A stretch of DNA of 64,000 nt from Sophora flavescens. Its lineage: Eukaryota; Streptophyta; Magnoliopsida; Fabales; Fabaceae. The notes beneath the pieces are model-generated. The model was given only the letters and a program-made list of their open reading frames with translations. It was not told the origin of the DNA and did no database searches. Within the stretch, counting starts at the first letter, position 1. The number at the start of each line of letters is the position of its first letter. Positions 34,464 through 46,996 of the stretch are shown piece by piece. The DNA is taken from contig CM061063.1 in NCBI GenBank assembly GCA_030762895.1, positions 58,545,196 through 58,609,195 of the forward strand, written 5' to 3'. A program made the translations under genes and the position numbers.

Positions 34464-37400
34464 TGCGACACCCTACTCTAGGGTCATCCCATTAATACCC
34501 AAATATAAATTATAATTATATAAAGCTGGTTACTTTCGGAAAATATAATTTAAGGTGACTAACCTTATATAAAAATAGTGCTTAATTTTTTTTTTCTTTA
34601 CATACAACATACAACTATTATAAACATAAACCACAGATATGTACATCCATATATATACATATGCTTCATCGTTTACATATACAACTCCTATACTAGGAGA
34701 TATCAAAAAGCCTTTAGAAGCATAGACCATTCTCCATCAAACTAAACAAAGAAGATAAAGATATATACAGATCAACAGCAACTGGTTCAAAACCATCTCA
34801 AAACTAAGGGCTCTAAGAAGCCAAAATAAAACTATCAAGACTCACTACCCCCGGAAACTATACCTAAGCTGGTCAAGCTAATGAAACCCATTGGGAAGAC
34901 CATAACGATCAATCCCACCTACAGCTGACGAGTCTGATGATGCCTCCGCTTCTATTGCTTCATCTGAAGAATCTCCATCATCTACTGCAGGAGGTTGAAA
35001 CTCCGGATCATCCTCTAGGTATTCCTCTGGATCTTCTTCACCTTCTACTAGCTCTCCTTCAACTGGAGGTTCTCCATTTCCTAATATCTGAAGAGGTTGA
35101 GGTTGAGGTAAAGGATCCATCATTCCATGCTCCTCCAGATATTGAAGATACAGCCAAACCGGTGGTAACGATATCTCGATTGTTTCTACTACATGCGTCC
35201 TCTGATTGGGTCCATCTTCTAACGTTCCAATAATTTCTGTACTAGGGCCATGGTAGGTGGCGCTAAGTGCCCCAATATTTATATCCCAGGCACCACCATA
35301 CTGTGCCTGATCAAAAGTGAGTGTACGAACCCTCGACTGCACCAGTGGTACGTCTGGATTCATCTGAATATGTTGTAAGAGTGAGAAACCAATACTTGGA
35401 TATTACTCAATAACCACACTCTAGCCATCAAATACCACATCAACATTTATCACATACAATTAATTATAAACTAACAGTTTATCAGTGGGTTCAACACCCC
35501 AAACATCATCCATAAAATTATGCATGACACTTCTATTCATCATCTAATTTTCATCCTAATCTCATGAGATATCCCAACATCATATGAGTTGATCAGACTC
35601 CATAGCCACACTGGCTAACTTGGCTAACTGCCAATAGGTCCGCGACCTCTTCCCATCTTGAAAACAACAAAGGCATATCTGACCAGGCACTCACAAGGCC
35701 AAATACATTGCTAACGTCCACAACCAGTGGCATTATACCATTAGCAAGTAAGATGGGGATCCCAATGTCCTCCAAGGCACAATGAGATATGCATATCGTA
35801 ATTACCTCAGCCGCCGGTAATTAATGCATTTAACCACAAATCTCAGGCACGTCTGCCACATGCATGCAAAACACTTTTGTTTTGTTCTTTTCTTTGTGCT
35901 CAATCTTTCTCTTGCCGAAGCTCAACATGGCTTACGACTCACATAGTTTTAAAACACTTTTTAAAACTTTCATTACAACACAGGACCTTACTGTCCGAGT
36001 GCTCAATCATGACACCTCTCGACCGGTGCACCAGTACTAGGTTCGTGCTTCTAGAAAACATCTTCAATGTTTTATCACAGTATACCTCATGTATACAATT
36101 CATCACAGTATACCTCTTGTATACCATATAGGCACTCCAAGTCCAAATGACTGAGTCCATCACAATCACAGAACATTAGTACCCCGACGTCTCGGTTACT
36201 AAGTCCAACTGTATTTTCAACATTGTTACATCAACTTTCGAATTTTAGAAATTCTTTTCTAATGGTAGAAATTCATTATAAAAATTCTTAACAAATAAAA
36301 CTTAATTTTCACAAACCAATGAGTCACTTGAGGTTTAACTTTCTCAAAATAGGCACTACAGTTTCAAAAATACTTGCCGTCTAGATTTTCTAGATTTGCC
36401 GTCAAATTTTGTTTTTAAGACTTTTAAGCCAAAAACTTAACTTTTTCCACTTAATTAATTTTCTAAAATCACCCTAAACTTGTTTTCATCAATTAATTTA
36501 ATAAAAGAATATTCTGTAATATTCTGGGTTTTCTTACGTAAAATTTAACAGTACCAAAATATTTTCACCGTGTCGAACTCATTGTGACTCATAATTCACT
36601 TTTCCAAAAATAACTTATTAAAATAATAATATTTTTCAACACTCTTTATTCTTCTCAAAAGAAATTCTCTTTGATATCATATACCAATAATTTGCCACTA
36701 AAACCTTGAATATAATTCGATACAGTTTCTTAAAGCTTTTATCCGACTTTCTTAATTGTGCAATCGACCACCGTCAAGCTTCTCACACATCAAACAACAA
36801 TTATATCACAGATATTTCCCAGGCAGATCATGCATCACAGTTCATAATATAATTGCAAATAGACAATTAACGCAAAATAAACCACACAGATACAAATAAC
36901 GCAACAATAAACAACATAAATACTAACAAACAATTAATTACAAACAACAATTGGATAGCATATAGCCATTGAATAGAATCCTTCTCAGTACTCCCCTTAC
37001 CTCTTGAAAACTCCTTGTTCAACTTACAAACTCCTTCAGAATTTCCGTTACCTTGTAAACTTGTACTCAACTAACCTTCAATTATTATAACCAAAGAGTT
37101 ACAAATCAAGAAACTAAAACATTCTAAACCCTAATACATAGTCACGACCTCTAGGGATTTTGAATAACTAAAACTTCTAATCATGATTAAGTTATGGATT
37201 AATGATCCTTAATTAACCTAAATCATAGATTATCAACTAACAACTAAGTTTCAATACTCAAAACTTCCTAACTCTTTTATACATAGATTCGGCCTCAATA
37301 GGTTCATGAAGCTAGGGTTCTTAGTTTAACAAATCATCTTGGATTTATAAAGCATACTTACTAAACACTTGATTTCTAAGATCATTTATGAAAATCATGA

Positions 37401-39061
37401 ACAAAACTCAACAAAACTCACCCACTTAGGGTTCGGCCAACATGAATATTTTTGAGTAAAATAGTCATTTTAAGAAACTAACATGGATTAGAGTGTGTAG
37501 TCATACATGCCATATAGAATACATGATCATACATGAAAACACATGAACAAAACTCTACCAACCCTAAGGTGATAGATTCGGCCAAGGCTAGTTTTTCAAG
37601 AAAGAGATTTTTGATTACTTCATGCTCTTGGATTTAGATAGTAGACATGATATCTAGAAGATAGAAAGTAGTTTCATCATCATTAGATTTTCCTAGGATT
37701 TATTATGATTTTTCAAAGTTCTAGGGTTTGAAACTTGAAAATGATGAACCACCATGATATAAGTCTTGAATCAAGAAACTATCTAAAGAACATAGGCATG
37801 ATTTAAAACAAAGATTAGGATTTACCTCTTGAGAATCAATGATGAAGAAAATCCAAGAACTTGCTTTGAAACTTAGAACTAAGAACTTAGAACTTTAGAG
37901 TTTATAGAAGACAAATAACCAAAGAACTAAATGAAAAGTGAGAGGAGGGTATTTATAGTGTGAGTGGCGACGTCTCAAGAAGAATCTAGATGAAGATGAG
38001 TTGTCATGTTAAAAGGATCAAAGTGCAATTAAGTTCCAAGGACCAAATTGCAAAGATTCCAATAGTTGAAGGACTAGTGTGCAAATAGACAATAGAATGT
38101 CATGATGATGAGTTTAATCACATTAAATGCCATCTTATCTTTGACTTTCTTGGCTGATTTTTATGAGTGAAAGACAAGTTAAGAAAGTAAGATAATTCAA
38201 TGTATTAGGAAGAATCAAGAAACTTGTAGACAAATCTAGGATAAGTAGAAACTTATGGAAAATTCTAGAACCAACTTGACAATTCCAACAAAAATGGGCA
38301 GCCACAATTCACATGGGCTTACGTATGGGCTTGAAACATTTGAGCTTGATTTCATTTTCTTATTGGTTGTGGGACCCACTTGAAGATTTAGGCCTTTAAA
38401 CCTAAGATAAGAAAACTTAAATGGGCTTTATGGACTCAACTATGAACTAGAAAAATTTGGGCTTATAAGCCACGACCATTTAGGATTAGAAACAAGGATT
38501 CTAGCCCAATCCACTTGAAAAAACGAAAAAAACTAATTTAGGGACAAAATGGTAATTTACAGAAAGTTCAGGGACTTAACCGTAAATTTCGAAATTTTCT
38601 ATTTAATCCTGAAAAACCTTCTAAACTTAAAAATATGATTCATCCCCTTGAATCATCTCAAAATCCTAAGATAAATCCTCTTACTACTCTTAGAAACTCT
38701 AATCTCCTTTCCGTCGTCTACCCGATTACGTTTTCCGTTCGTAATACGTAAATTATTTTATTTTTTTCTGAAAAAATTCTAAAAATACAAAGTTGTAGAA
38801 AATAAAATACTAAACTTAAGTCTCTCGTTCACGAATTAAAATTAGGTCTTTTGAGCAGTATTATTATACTGTCAATGGAATTCGCAGACCGGGTTTCGCC
38901 TGAATTTCCAACCTAAATTTTAATCGTAGTTTCCTCTGATCAAGTAGGATTAAATACTATCCTCCGTTCACTTAGAATACCTTTATAAAACTCTAATAAA
39001 CTTATAAACATATTTATATGTATTTACTGTTATTTAAAACAGTAAAATACAGGGTGTTACA
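34464..39061 (-). repeat. Complete 3' LTR, about 4.6 kb
   Basis: It is bounded by TG on the minus strand at 39061 (next to the polypurine tract) and CA at 34464. It is unusually long. It contains an acidic ORF (34878-35363, minus), recurring GGCCGAA motifs in element sense (near 37290, 37432 and 37577), and repeats around ATCACAGTATACCTC (near 36076 and 36104). Confidence 0.88.
34878..35363 (-). CDS. Acidic ORF inside the Tekay-type LTR
   Basis: A 161-codon ATG-started frame, in element sense, begins about 3.7 kb into the LTR and ends about 415 bp before its 3' edge. It has a SLPPVWLYLQYLEE segment, a proline-rich stretch and a strongly acidic C-terminal half (GEEDPEEYLEDDPE, DDGDSSDEAIEAEASSDSS), and ends GIDRYGLPNGFH. 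I know no domain for it. A diverged homologue with the same order of motifs lies in the unrelated-looking solo LTR (46682-46996), which argues for protein-level conservation. If transcription starts upstream in the LTR, it would lie in the leader before gag. Confidence 0.55.
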   Translation of the reverse strand: MNPDVPLVQSRVRTLTFDQAQYGGAWDINIGALSATYHGPSTEIIGTLEDGPNQRTHVVETIEISLPPVWLYLQYLEEHGMMDPLPQPQPLQILGNGEPPVEGELVEGEEDPEEYLEDDPEFQPPAVDDGDSSDEAIEAEASSDSSAVGGIDRYGLPNGFH

Positions 39062-39075
39062 TTACTACCCCACTA
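39062..39075 (-). promoter_or_regulatory. Polypurine tract, Tekay-type element
   Basis: On the minus strand TAGTGGGGTAGTAA abuts the LTR start TGTAACACC, a few bases after the conserved TTTCGAGGAC tail common to such elements. Confidence 0.75.
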
Positions 39076-39096
39076 AAAAAACTTTGGTCCTCGAAA

Positions 39097-41769
39097 TTAC
39101 GTACCTGTAAATAATTCAGGATACTGTAACTTCATTTTGTCTTCTACTTCCCATGTTGCTTCTCCAGTTACGTCATCCCAAATAACTTTAACCAATGAGA
39201 TTTGTTTACCTCTGAGCTGCTTAATCTTCTTATCCATGATTCTCACAGGTAAAGTCTCATAAGACATGTTTTCTTTTAGTTGTACTAGATCAGGTTCAAT
39301 TATGTGAGATGGATCAGGAATATACTTTCTTAATTGTGAGACATGAAAGACATCATGAAGATTGGATAGAAACGGTGGTAAAGAAATTTTATAAGCTACA
39401 GGACCTATCCGATGAAGAATTTGATATGGTCCAATGAATTTAGGAGTGAGTTTCCTGGATTTAATTACCCTACCAACCCCAGTCGTTGGTGTGACTCTCA
39501 AAAACACATGCTCACCTTCCTCAAACTCAAGAGGTCGTCGTCTCTTGTCAGCATAACTTTTCTGTCGACTCTGAGTTGTTCGCATTTTCTCTTGAATCAT
39601 TTTCACCTTTTCTGTCGTTTGTTGCACTATATCTGGTCCAACCATAAAACTCGCACCATCCTGGTACCAACATAAAGGCGTTATGCATCGTCGACCATAC
39701 AACGCTTCATAGGGTGCCATACCTATGCTAGAATGAAAATTATTATTATAAGTGAATTCTATCAACGATAGATATTCATCCCAGCTTCCAGTATTTTCCA
39801 ATACACAAGCTCTCAATAAATCTTCAAGAGATTGAATAGTCCTCTCTGATTGTCCATCCGTTTGAGGATGATACGCAGAACTCAACCTAAGTTTCGTTCC
39901 CAACGACTCTTGTAGACTTTTCCAAAATCTTGATGTAAATCTTGGATCACGATCTGAAACAATACTCAAAGGCACTCCATGTAACCTGACAATTTCATCA
40001 ATGTACAACTGAGTTAATCTCTCCAATGAGTATTTCACATTAACTGGTAAAAAGTGAGCTACCTTTGTCAACCTATCAACTATTACCCATATAGAGTCAT
40101 ACCCTTTCCGAGTCTTTGGTAAACCTGACACAAAATCCATTGCAATACCATCCCATTTCCATTCTGGAATATCCAAAGATTGTAGCATTCCCGCTGGTCT
40201 TTGATGTTCTACTTTAACCTTCTGACAAGTTAAACACGCAGCTACAAATTCCATTACATCTTTCTTCATACCATGCCACCAATACAATTTCTTTAGATCC
40301 TGATACATCTTAGTAGCTCCGGGATGCAAACTCAACTTACTCCTATGAGCTTCTTCCAGAATCAACTTCCTCATTTCAACATTATTTGGTACACAAATCC
40401 TTTCACCAAACCTTAAAATTCCATCATTTCCTTCGTTAAATTCTGACACAGCTCCTTGCCGCACTAATTCTCTTTCTCCTTGTAGGTACTGATCATTTTC
40501 TTGTTTCTCTTTAATTTGTTTCATCAATTCATTTGAAACAGTAATCATACCCAAACATAATTTTTCCGGAAATATCTCAATTGTCAATCGCATATCTCGG
40601 AATTGTTCCAACAACTGTTGTTCTTTAACCATCATTGCCGATATATGCATTGATTTCCTACTCAAAGCATCTGCCACAACATTCGCTTTTCCAGGGTGAT
40701 ACTGCAGTTGAAAATCATAGTCATATAAAAATTCCAACCAACGCCTCTGCCTCATATTTAACTCTTTCTGATCAAACAGGTATTTCAAACTTTTATGGTC
40801 ACTGAAAACATTAAAAGTTGCTCCATACAAATAATGTCTCCAGATTTTTAAAGCAAATACCACTGCTGCTAACTCCAAATCATGAGTAGGATAATTCCTT
40901 TCATGAATCTTCAATTGTCTTGAAGCATATGCCACAACTTTCCGATTTTGCATCAATACACATCCTAACCCTTGATATGAAGCATCACAATACACCTCAA
41001 AAAGTTCATAAGGATCAGGTAGTATCAATACCGGTGAAGTAGTCAACCTTCGCTTTAACTCTTGAAAACTTTCTTCACATGCTTCAATCCATACAAACGC
41101 TTGATCCTTTCGAGTCAATTGGGTAAGAGGACCTACTATTTTAGAAAATCCCTCAATGAATCTTCTATAGTATCCCGCTCAACCCACAAAACTACGAATT
41201 TCATTACTGTCTTAGGCCTTTCCCATTGCAAAACAGTCTCAACTTTTGACGGATCTCAAAGCAATTCCCTCACTCGAGACTATATGTCCTAAGAATTGAA
41301 CTTGGTCTAACCAAAATTCACACTTCTCAGGTTTCGCGTAAAGTTGTTTCTCCTTTAAAATTTGGAGAACCACACTGAGATGTTCAGCATGTTTTTCTTT
41401 ACTTGGAGAATAGATTAGAATATCGTCGATAAAAACAACGACAAACTGATCTAAGTAAGGACGAAAAATTCTATTCATGTAATCCATGAATATCGCTGGA
41501 GCATTCGTAACCCCGAATGGCATCACAAGATACTCGTAATGACCATAACGTGTCCTAAACGCAGTTTTACAAACGTCCTCCTCCTTCACACGAATTTGAT
41601 GATAACCCGAACGTAAATCTATCTTTGAGAAAACAGCTGCTCCGCGTAACTGATCCATTAAATCATCTATCCTTGGAAGTGGATACTTATTCTTAATCGT
41701 CACCTTATTCAGCTGCTGAAAATCTACGCATAAACGAGAAGTTCCATCTTTCTTCTTCACTAATAACAC
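39097..41769 (-). pseudogene. Gypsy pol: RT, RNase H, integrase, chromodomain
   Basis: 41769-41239 holds the reverse transcriptase with LCVDFQQLNKVTIKNKYPLPRID-like start, FSKIDLRSGYHQI and catalytic FIDDILIYS. Between 41238 and 41119 two compensating frame changes and a TGA (in the VGLAGYYRRF region) break it. From 41118 a 673-codon frame gives RNase H (YCDASYQGLG, SDHKSLKYL), integrase with an HHCC zinc motif (H...H...CLTCQ), the catalytic triad in AMDFVSGLP, IVSDRDPRF and GQSERTIQ, and a chromodomain-like end (VIWDDVTGEATWEVE). These enzymes copy and integrate the element; here RT and RNase H are separated, so the copy is defective. Confidence 0.9.
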
Positions 41770-42830
41770 TGGAGCTCCCCAAGGCGATACACTAGGTCTA
41801 TAAATTCCTTCCGCATCAGTTCCACCAATTGTTCTTTTAATTCCTCTAGCTCTGATGTCGATATTCGATATGGTGCTATAGATATTGGTCCAGTGCCCGG
41901 AACCAGATCAATCGCAAACTCAATCTCCCGACGGTGGTAATCCGGTACATCTTCAGGAAAAACTTCCAGAAAATCGTTGACAACTGGTATACACTGCAAG
42001 TCTAACTCACTCTTAATGTCTAAGGAATATAATAGCATGTATCCTTGTGCTCCCTCCTTTAAAGAAGCTTTTACTTGATTAGCAGTTAACAATCCAGAAA
42101 TCTCATCCGTAGGAAAAACTAAGGTTTTACGAGCACAGTCTATCAAGATATGATTAGAAGACAACCAATCCATGCCTAGAATTACATCTAACTGTATTAA
42201 AGGCAAACAGATCAGGTTAACAAGGAAACGTTTATCCTGAATAATGATAGGACAATTTAAACAAACAGAAGTAACCACAACTGGCTTAGAAGTAGGAGTT
42301 GAAACAACAAGATCACACAACAAGGAAGAAACAGGCAATTTCAACAGTTTCACACAATCCATCGAGATAAAAGAATGCGTTGCACCTGAATCAAATAGTA
42401 CAGTTAAAAGATTACCGTTTATATCACACTTACCTTGTATGAGATCGTCAGAATTCGAAGCCTCAGCTCCACTCATCGTATAAACTCTTCCCTTAGCCGT
42501 CGGTTTATTTGTTCCAGCGTGATTGATGATCGACTCCCGCTTTGGCATCGTACAATACTTTGCCATATGTCCCATTCGACCACAATTGAAACATTTCACT
42601 TCATTTCTAGGACAAACATTTGACATGTGACTGGAATCTCCACAGTTATAACATATCCTAATTTGACCTTGATTCTGATTTCTTTGACCTCCACCTCCTG
42701 ATGCAACAAAATTCGACAGTTCGTTGTCGATTCGATTATTCACTTGCGAACGAAAAATAAGGCTTCCTCTGATTTTGTTTTCCTCTCCAACTCTGATTCT
42801 GATTCTTGAATTTAGAAGATCCACCAGCAC
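41760..42830 (-). pseudogene. Gypsy gag end and aspartic protease
   Basis: This frame holds two CCHC zinc knuckles (CYNCGDSSHMSNVC and CFNCGRMGHMAKYC), the protease active site LFDSGATHSFIS, the LDVILGMDWL motif, and the linker into reverse transcriptase. It is frameshifted relative to gag at 42736-42830 and relative to RT near 41790. The overlap with the gag frame shows a single uncompensated indel rather than a natural programmed shift, though I cannot exclude the latter. Confidence 0.85.
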
Positions 42831-43578
42831 TTCCTCTAGTATCCTTTCCTTTCTTCATCTGTTCGATCTTTCGACTCATTTCCACTAGTGCTTGGAAATT
42901 ACGAAGTTGTAAAGGTAAAACGGACTCCTTAATCTCAAATCGCAATCCCGCTTCGAATCGTTCACACTTCCAGCTTTCACTCGGTTGAGCTTGAAAGAAA
43001 CGGAAGTATTTGGCCAATGACTCAAACTTCGCCGCATACTCCTCCACCGATAAATCTCTCTGATATAACCCCAGAAATTGTCGTTCCCTCTCGATCCTTA
43101 TACTCTCCGGAAAATATTTGTCCATAAACGCAATTTGAAAAACCTCCCAAGTAATGTCTTGATGCTCAGCCTCCAACAGTAGCCTAGCACCTTTCCACCA
43201 ATATTCTGCATCTCCCACCAGTAGGAAAACAGCATAAGTGACCCGAACATCTGCCGGCGTAGCAACTAACTCGAAGATCTTCTCCAACTCCTGGATCCAA
43301 AGATCAGCCTTCGCAGGATTTGCATCCAGACCAAACTGTGAAGGATTTTGACTTCGAAACGCAATCAAAGCCTTGCCTTCCGCAGCTTGCGAGTTCGAAC
43401 ATTCATCGCTGCGATCGATTTGCAATTGCATTGCCATGTTCTCCATTGCTTGAGCCGCATAGTCTACTCCTTCTTCATACTCCTCATTCATATTACCACG
43501 ACCTCCTACACGACCCCCTCTACGGCCTCGTACACGACCACGTCCACGCCCAGATTCTGGTTCTACCACTGGTTCCAT
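42736..43578 (-). pseudogene. Gypsy gag (capsid part)
   Basis: The ATG at 43578 starts MEPVVEPESGRGRGRVRGRR. A retrotransposon gag domain follows, with DLWIQELEKIF, YWWKGARLLL, FMDKYFPESIR and YAAKFESLAKYF. Gag forms the cytoplasmic particle in which reverse transcription takes place. The frame ends at 42736, just before the zinc knuckles, because of a frameshift. Confidence 0.88.
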
Positions 43579-43743
43579 AACTGACCTACAAATCACAATC
43601 AGTTAGACCAAAACCAGAAACTGAAACGCAAACTCACTCGTTATCACACATTACTTCTAATAAGTAATTCAAACAAATCTAAGTCAGAGATCACACAACA
43701 TAGACATAACAGACCTATTTCCCGACATTCCCGAAAGACTCGA

Positions 43744-43758
43744 CCAGCTCTGATACCA
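43744..43758 (-). promoter_or_regulatory. Primer binding site, Tekay-type element
   Basis: On the minus strand TGGTATCAGAGCTGG starts five bases inside the 5' LTR. It is complementary to the 3' end of initiator-Met tRNA. Confidence 0.85.
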
Positions 43759-43763
43759 CAAAA

Positions 43764-45290
43764 TGTGACACCCTACTCTAGGGTCATCCCATTAATACCC
43801 AAATATAAATTATAATTATATAACGCTGGTTACTTTCGGAAAATATAATTTAAGGTGACTAACCTTATATAAAAATAGTGCTTAATTTTTTTTTTCTTTA
43901 CATACAATATACAACTATTATAAACATAAACCACAGATATGTACATCCATATATATACATATGCTTCATCGTTTACATATACAACTCCTATACTATGAGA
44001 TATCAAAAAGCCTTTAGAAGCATAGACCATTCTCCATCAAACTAAACAAAGAAGATAAAGATATATACAGATCAACAGCAACTGGTTCAAAACCATCTCA
44101 AAACTAAGGGCTCTAAGAAGCCAAAATAAAACTATCAAGACTCACTACCCCCGGAAACTATACCTAAGCTGGTCAAGCTAATGAAACCCATTGGGAAGAC
44201 CATAAGGATCAATCCCACCTACAGCTGACGAGTCTGATGATGCCTCCGCTTCCATTGCTTCATCTGAAGAATCTCCATCATCTACTGTAGGAGGTTGAAA
44301 CTCCGGATCATCCTCTAGGTATTCCTCTGGATCTTCTTCACCTTCTACTAGCTCTCCTTCAACTGGAGGTTCTCCATTTCCTAATATCTGAAGAGGTTGA
44401 GGTTGAGGTAAAGGATCCATCATTCCATGCTCCTCCAGATATTGAAGATACAGCCAAACCGGTGGTAACGATATCTCGATTGTTTCTACTACATGCGTCC
44501 TCTGATTGGGTCCATCTTCTAACGTTCCAATAATTTCTGTACTAGGGCCATGGTAGGTGGCGCTAAGTGCCCCAATATTTATATCCCAGGCACCACCATC
44601 ATCGTGCACGATCAAAAGTGAGTGTACAAACCCTCGACTGCACCAGTGGTACGTCTGGATTCATCTGAATATGTTGTAAGAGTGAGAAACCAATACTTGG
44701 ATCTTACTCAATAACCACACTCTAGCCATCAAATACCACATCAACATTTATCACATACAATTAATTATAAACTAACAGTTTATCAGTGGGTTCAACACCC
44801 CAAACATCATCCATAAAATTATGCATGACACTTCTATTCATCATCTAATTTTCATCCTAATCTCATGAGATATCCCAACATCATATGAGTTGATCAGACT
44901 CCATAGCCACACTGGCTAACTTGGCTAACTGCCAATAGGTCCGCGACCTCTTCCCATCTTGAAAACAACAAAGGCATATACAGCCAGGCACTCACAAGGC
45001 CAAATACATTGCTAACGTCCACAACCAGTGGCATTATACCATTAGCAAGTAAGATGGGGATCCCAATGTCCTCCAAGGCACAATGAGATATGCATATCGT
45101 AATTACCTCAGCCGCCGGTAATTAATGCATTTAACCACAAATCTCAGGCACGTCTGCCACATGCATGCAAAACACTTTTGTTTTGTTCTTTTCTTTGTGC
45201 TCAATCTTTCTCTTGCCGAAGCTCAACATGGCTTACGACTCACATAGTTTTAAAACACTTTTTAAAACTTTCATTACAACACAGGACCTT
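43764..45290 (-). repeat. Truncated 5' LTR
   Basis: It matches 34464-35989 nearly base for base, then stops at ACACAGGACCTT. The remaining 3.07 kb (promoter side) is gone, replaced by unrelated sequence at 45291. Differences cluster around 44598-44612 and 44979-44985. The LTR ORF survives as 44178-44615 (145 codons) with an altered first part because of a 1-bp indel. Confidence 0.9.
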
Positions 45291-46221
45291 TTATATTTTG
45301 TGTGTGACAATTTTAATTTATTTTAACTTTTTTGTATTGTGGTGCTTATTAAGATAAATTATGTGCGTTCCCCTGATAATTTTAACCATGTAATATTGGT
45401 GGAGTTAATGATATTCTTAATTATTTATTCATATTCTTTATTAATTAATGATAAATTTATAAAATTTTAAAATTAAAATTATGACCAATTAGTAACAACT
45501 AACAAAAGTGATTTAGAGTGCCAAAATATTATTCGCAATTTCCCACACACACACATTATTGACAAGATCTGAATTTTTAATTATTAATTAATTTGTATTT
45601 TATTCCAATTTTTTTATAAGCAATATTTTATTCCAATTACTTGTGCAATTCCCAACATTTTTTTTGGTAGTGACACAATTGATGGATAACTTGGTCCCTT
45701 AAGTATATAGTCAGGGGTTCGATTTCTGGCTCATGCATATGGAAGAACATCTGTTGGGTGAAGTTAACTCCTTAAATGGATCTCAGTACCTCGAGGATTA
45801 GTCTCTGGCTCCCGACCAGAGGATACCCGAGTTTACCAAAAAAAAAATTATAAGAACAACACAATTAATCTACGAATTAAAGAGAAATTTTATTAAGTAT
45901 TATTATCATTTCATCAAGAAAACCAATCCATCAAAGGAGAAACAAATTAAAAATAATTTCAATAACTCCATTGAGGAAAGAAATATAAAAATCCAAGCAA
46001 AATAGGAGGAAAATAATATGCTAAGTATTTAACACTAATGGTATGCTATTATTACTTTTTTTTTGTTTAATTATACTTTTGATCTCCTATTTTAGTGCTT
46101 AGGCGATTTTGGTCCCTCGATTATATTGCTCGATTTTTTAGTTCACATGTTTTAGAAATGTGCAAGTTTGGTGGTTTATCTGTATGTTAATATCCCGTAG
46201 TTAATTGTGTATCTAACATGG
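45291..46221. other. Flank of the nested LTR cluster (left part of copy B block)
   Basis: AT-rich DNA containing a SINE (45681-45848) and the left arm of a foldback element (about 46055-46221). It is unmatched elsewhere in the window because the copy-A equivalent would lie left of the CACTA element, off the edge. Confidence 0.5.
45681..45848 (+). mobile_element. tRNA-derived SINE with poly-A tail
   Basis: It begins GATGGATAACTTGGTCCCTT (box A-like) and carries box B GGTTCGATTTC at 45716-45726. It ends in TTTACC plus ten A. ACACAATT occurs just before it (45673-45680) and shortly after the tail (45859-45866), a possible target repeat with a ten-base gap. Confidence 0.65.
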
Positions 46222-46399
46222 CTTATTGTAACACCCCAACTTGGGCGTCAAATGGTTACCCGTTGCAGAAAATAAAACTTATTAAATCGTTGGTTACTTT
46301 CGGAAAATAATATTTTCTTATTAAATAAGTATTCTCAAAAACAGTGATACAAATTTTTTTCCCTAAAGAGATGAACACTCAGAATATGAACAACAAAAA

Positions 46400-46457
<58 letters not shown>

Positions 46458-46681
46458 TCAGATCAGCAATTGTAGTATAAGTACATAGTTACAGAACAAA
46501 CATACGGCCTTTATAAGAACAGACCATTGACATGGTTAGAAAATGAGTAGATAAGAGAAATATAAGCATCATAAAGCAAAAGGGTCCGGAACCACATCAC
46601 AAAATATCATGGTTCTCAGGAACCAGGAATCAACCAGACAGGATAAACTACCCCACAAAAGAAAACCCAAAGCCAGTCCAT

Positions 46682-46996
46682 CTAGAGATAGCCATTAGGA
46701 AGGCCAGAATGAACACCCCCACTCCCAGAAGACGAATCAGGCATGACATCCAAAACCTCCCCTCCTTCGTCAGGAGAGTCATCAACGTCATCGTCATGAA
46801 GAACAACTTACTCTGGCTCGACATCGAAGAACTCCTCCGGATCCTCCTCCGGGGGCAAGTCAGGTACAACTCCGGGAAGTGGTACTCCAAGAGGTGGATG
46901 CTCGTGCAACTGTCCTCGCTCAGCCAAAACATGAAGGTAATACCAGGGAGGTGGTAGTGAAATCCTCAACGACTGGACAGTCTGAATTATTTTCAC
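46682..46996 (-). pseudogene. Acidic LTR ORF homologue, one stop
   Basis: In one frame for 105 codons: SLRISLPPPWYYLHVLAERG, a proline-rich part, EEDPEEFFDVEPE, then a single TAA, then LHDDDVDDSPDEGGEV, DSSSGSGG and the end SGLPNGYL. The motif order and the final GLPNG match the 161-codon ORF in the Tekay-type LTR (34878-35363), although the DNA around them is hard to align. Confidence 0.6.

Larger units (their letters stand above)
34464..45290 (-). mobile_element. Ty3/gypsy chromovirus (Tekay type), 5' LTR truncated
   Basis: A minus-strand element: 3' LTR 34464-39061, polypurine tract, pol, protease, gag, primer site, then a 5' LTR cut short at 45290. LTR ends are TGTAACACCCTG...GTGTCACA (TGCGACA on the left copy). 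The integrase carries a C-terminal chromodomain, which places it among chromoviruses; the gag-pol type suggests the Tekay/Del clade. The shared 1.53 kb of the two LTRs differ at roughly 20 positions, pointing to recent insertion, yet the coding region has several frameshifts and a stop. No target repeat can be checked because the right end is missing. Confidence 0.92.
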
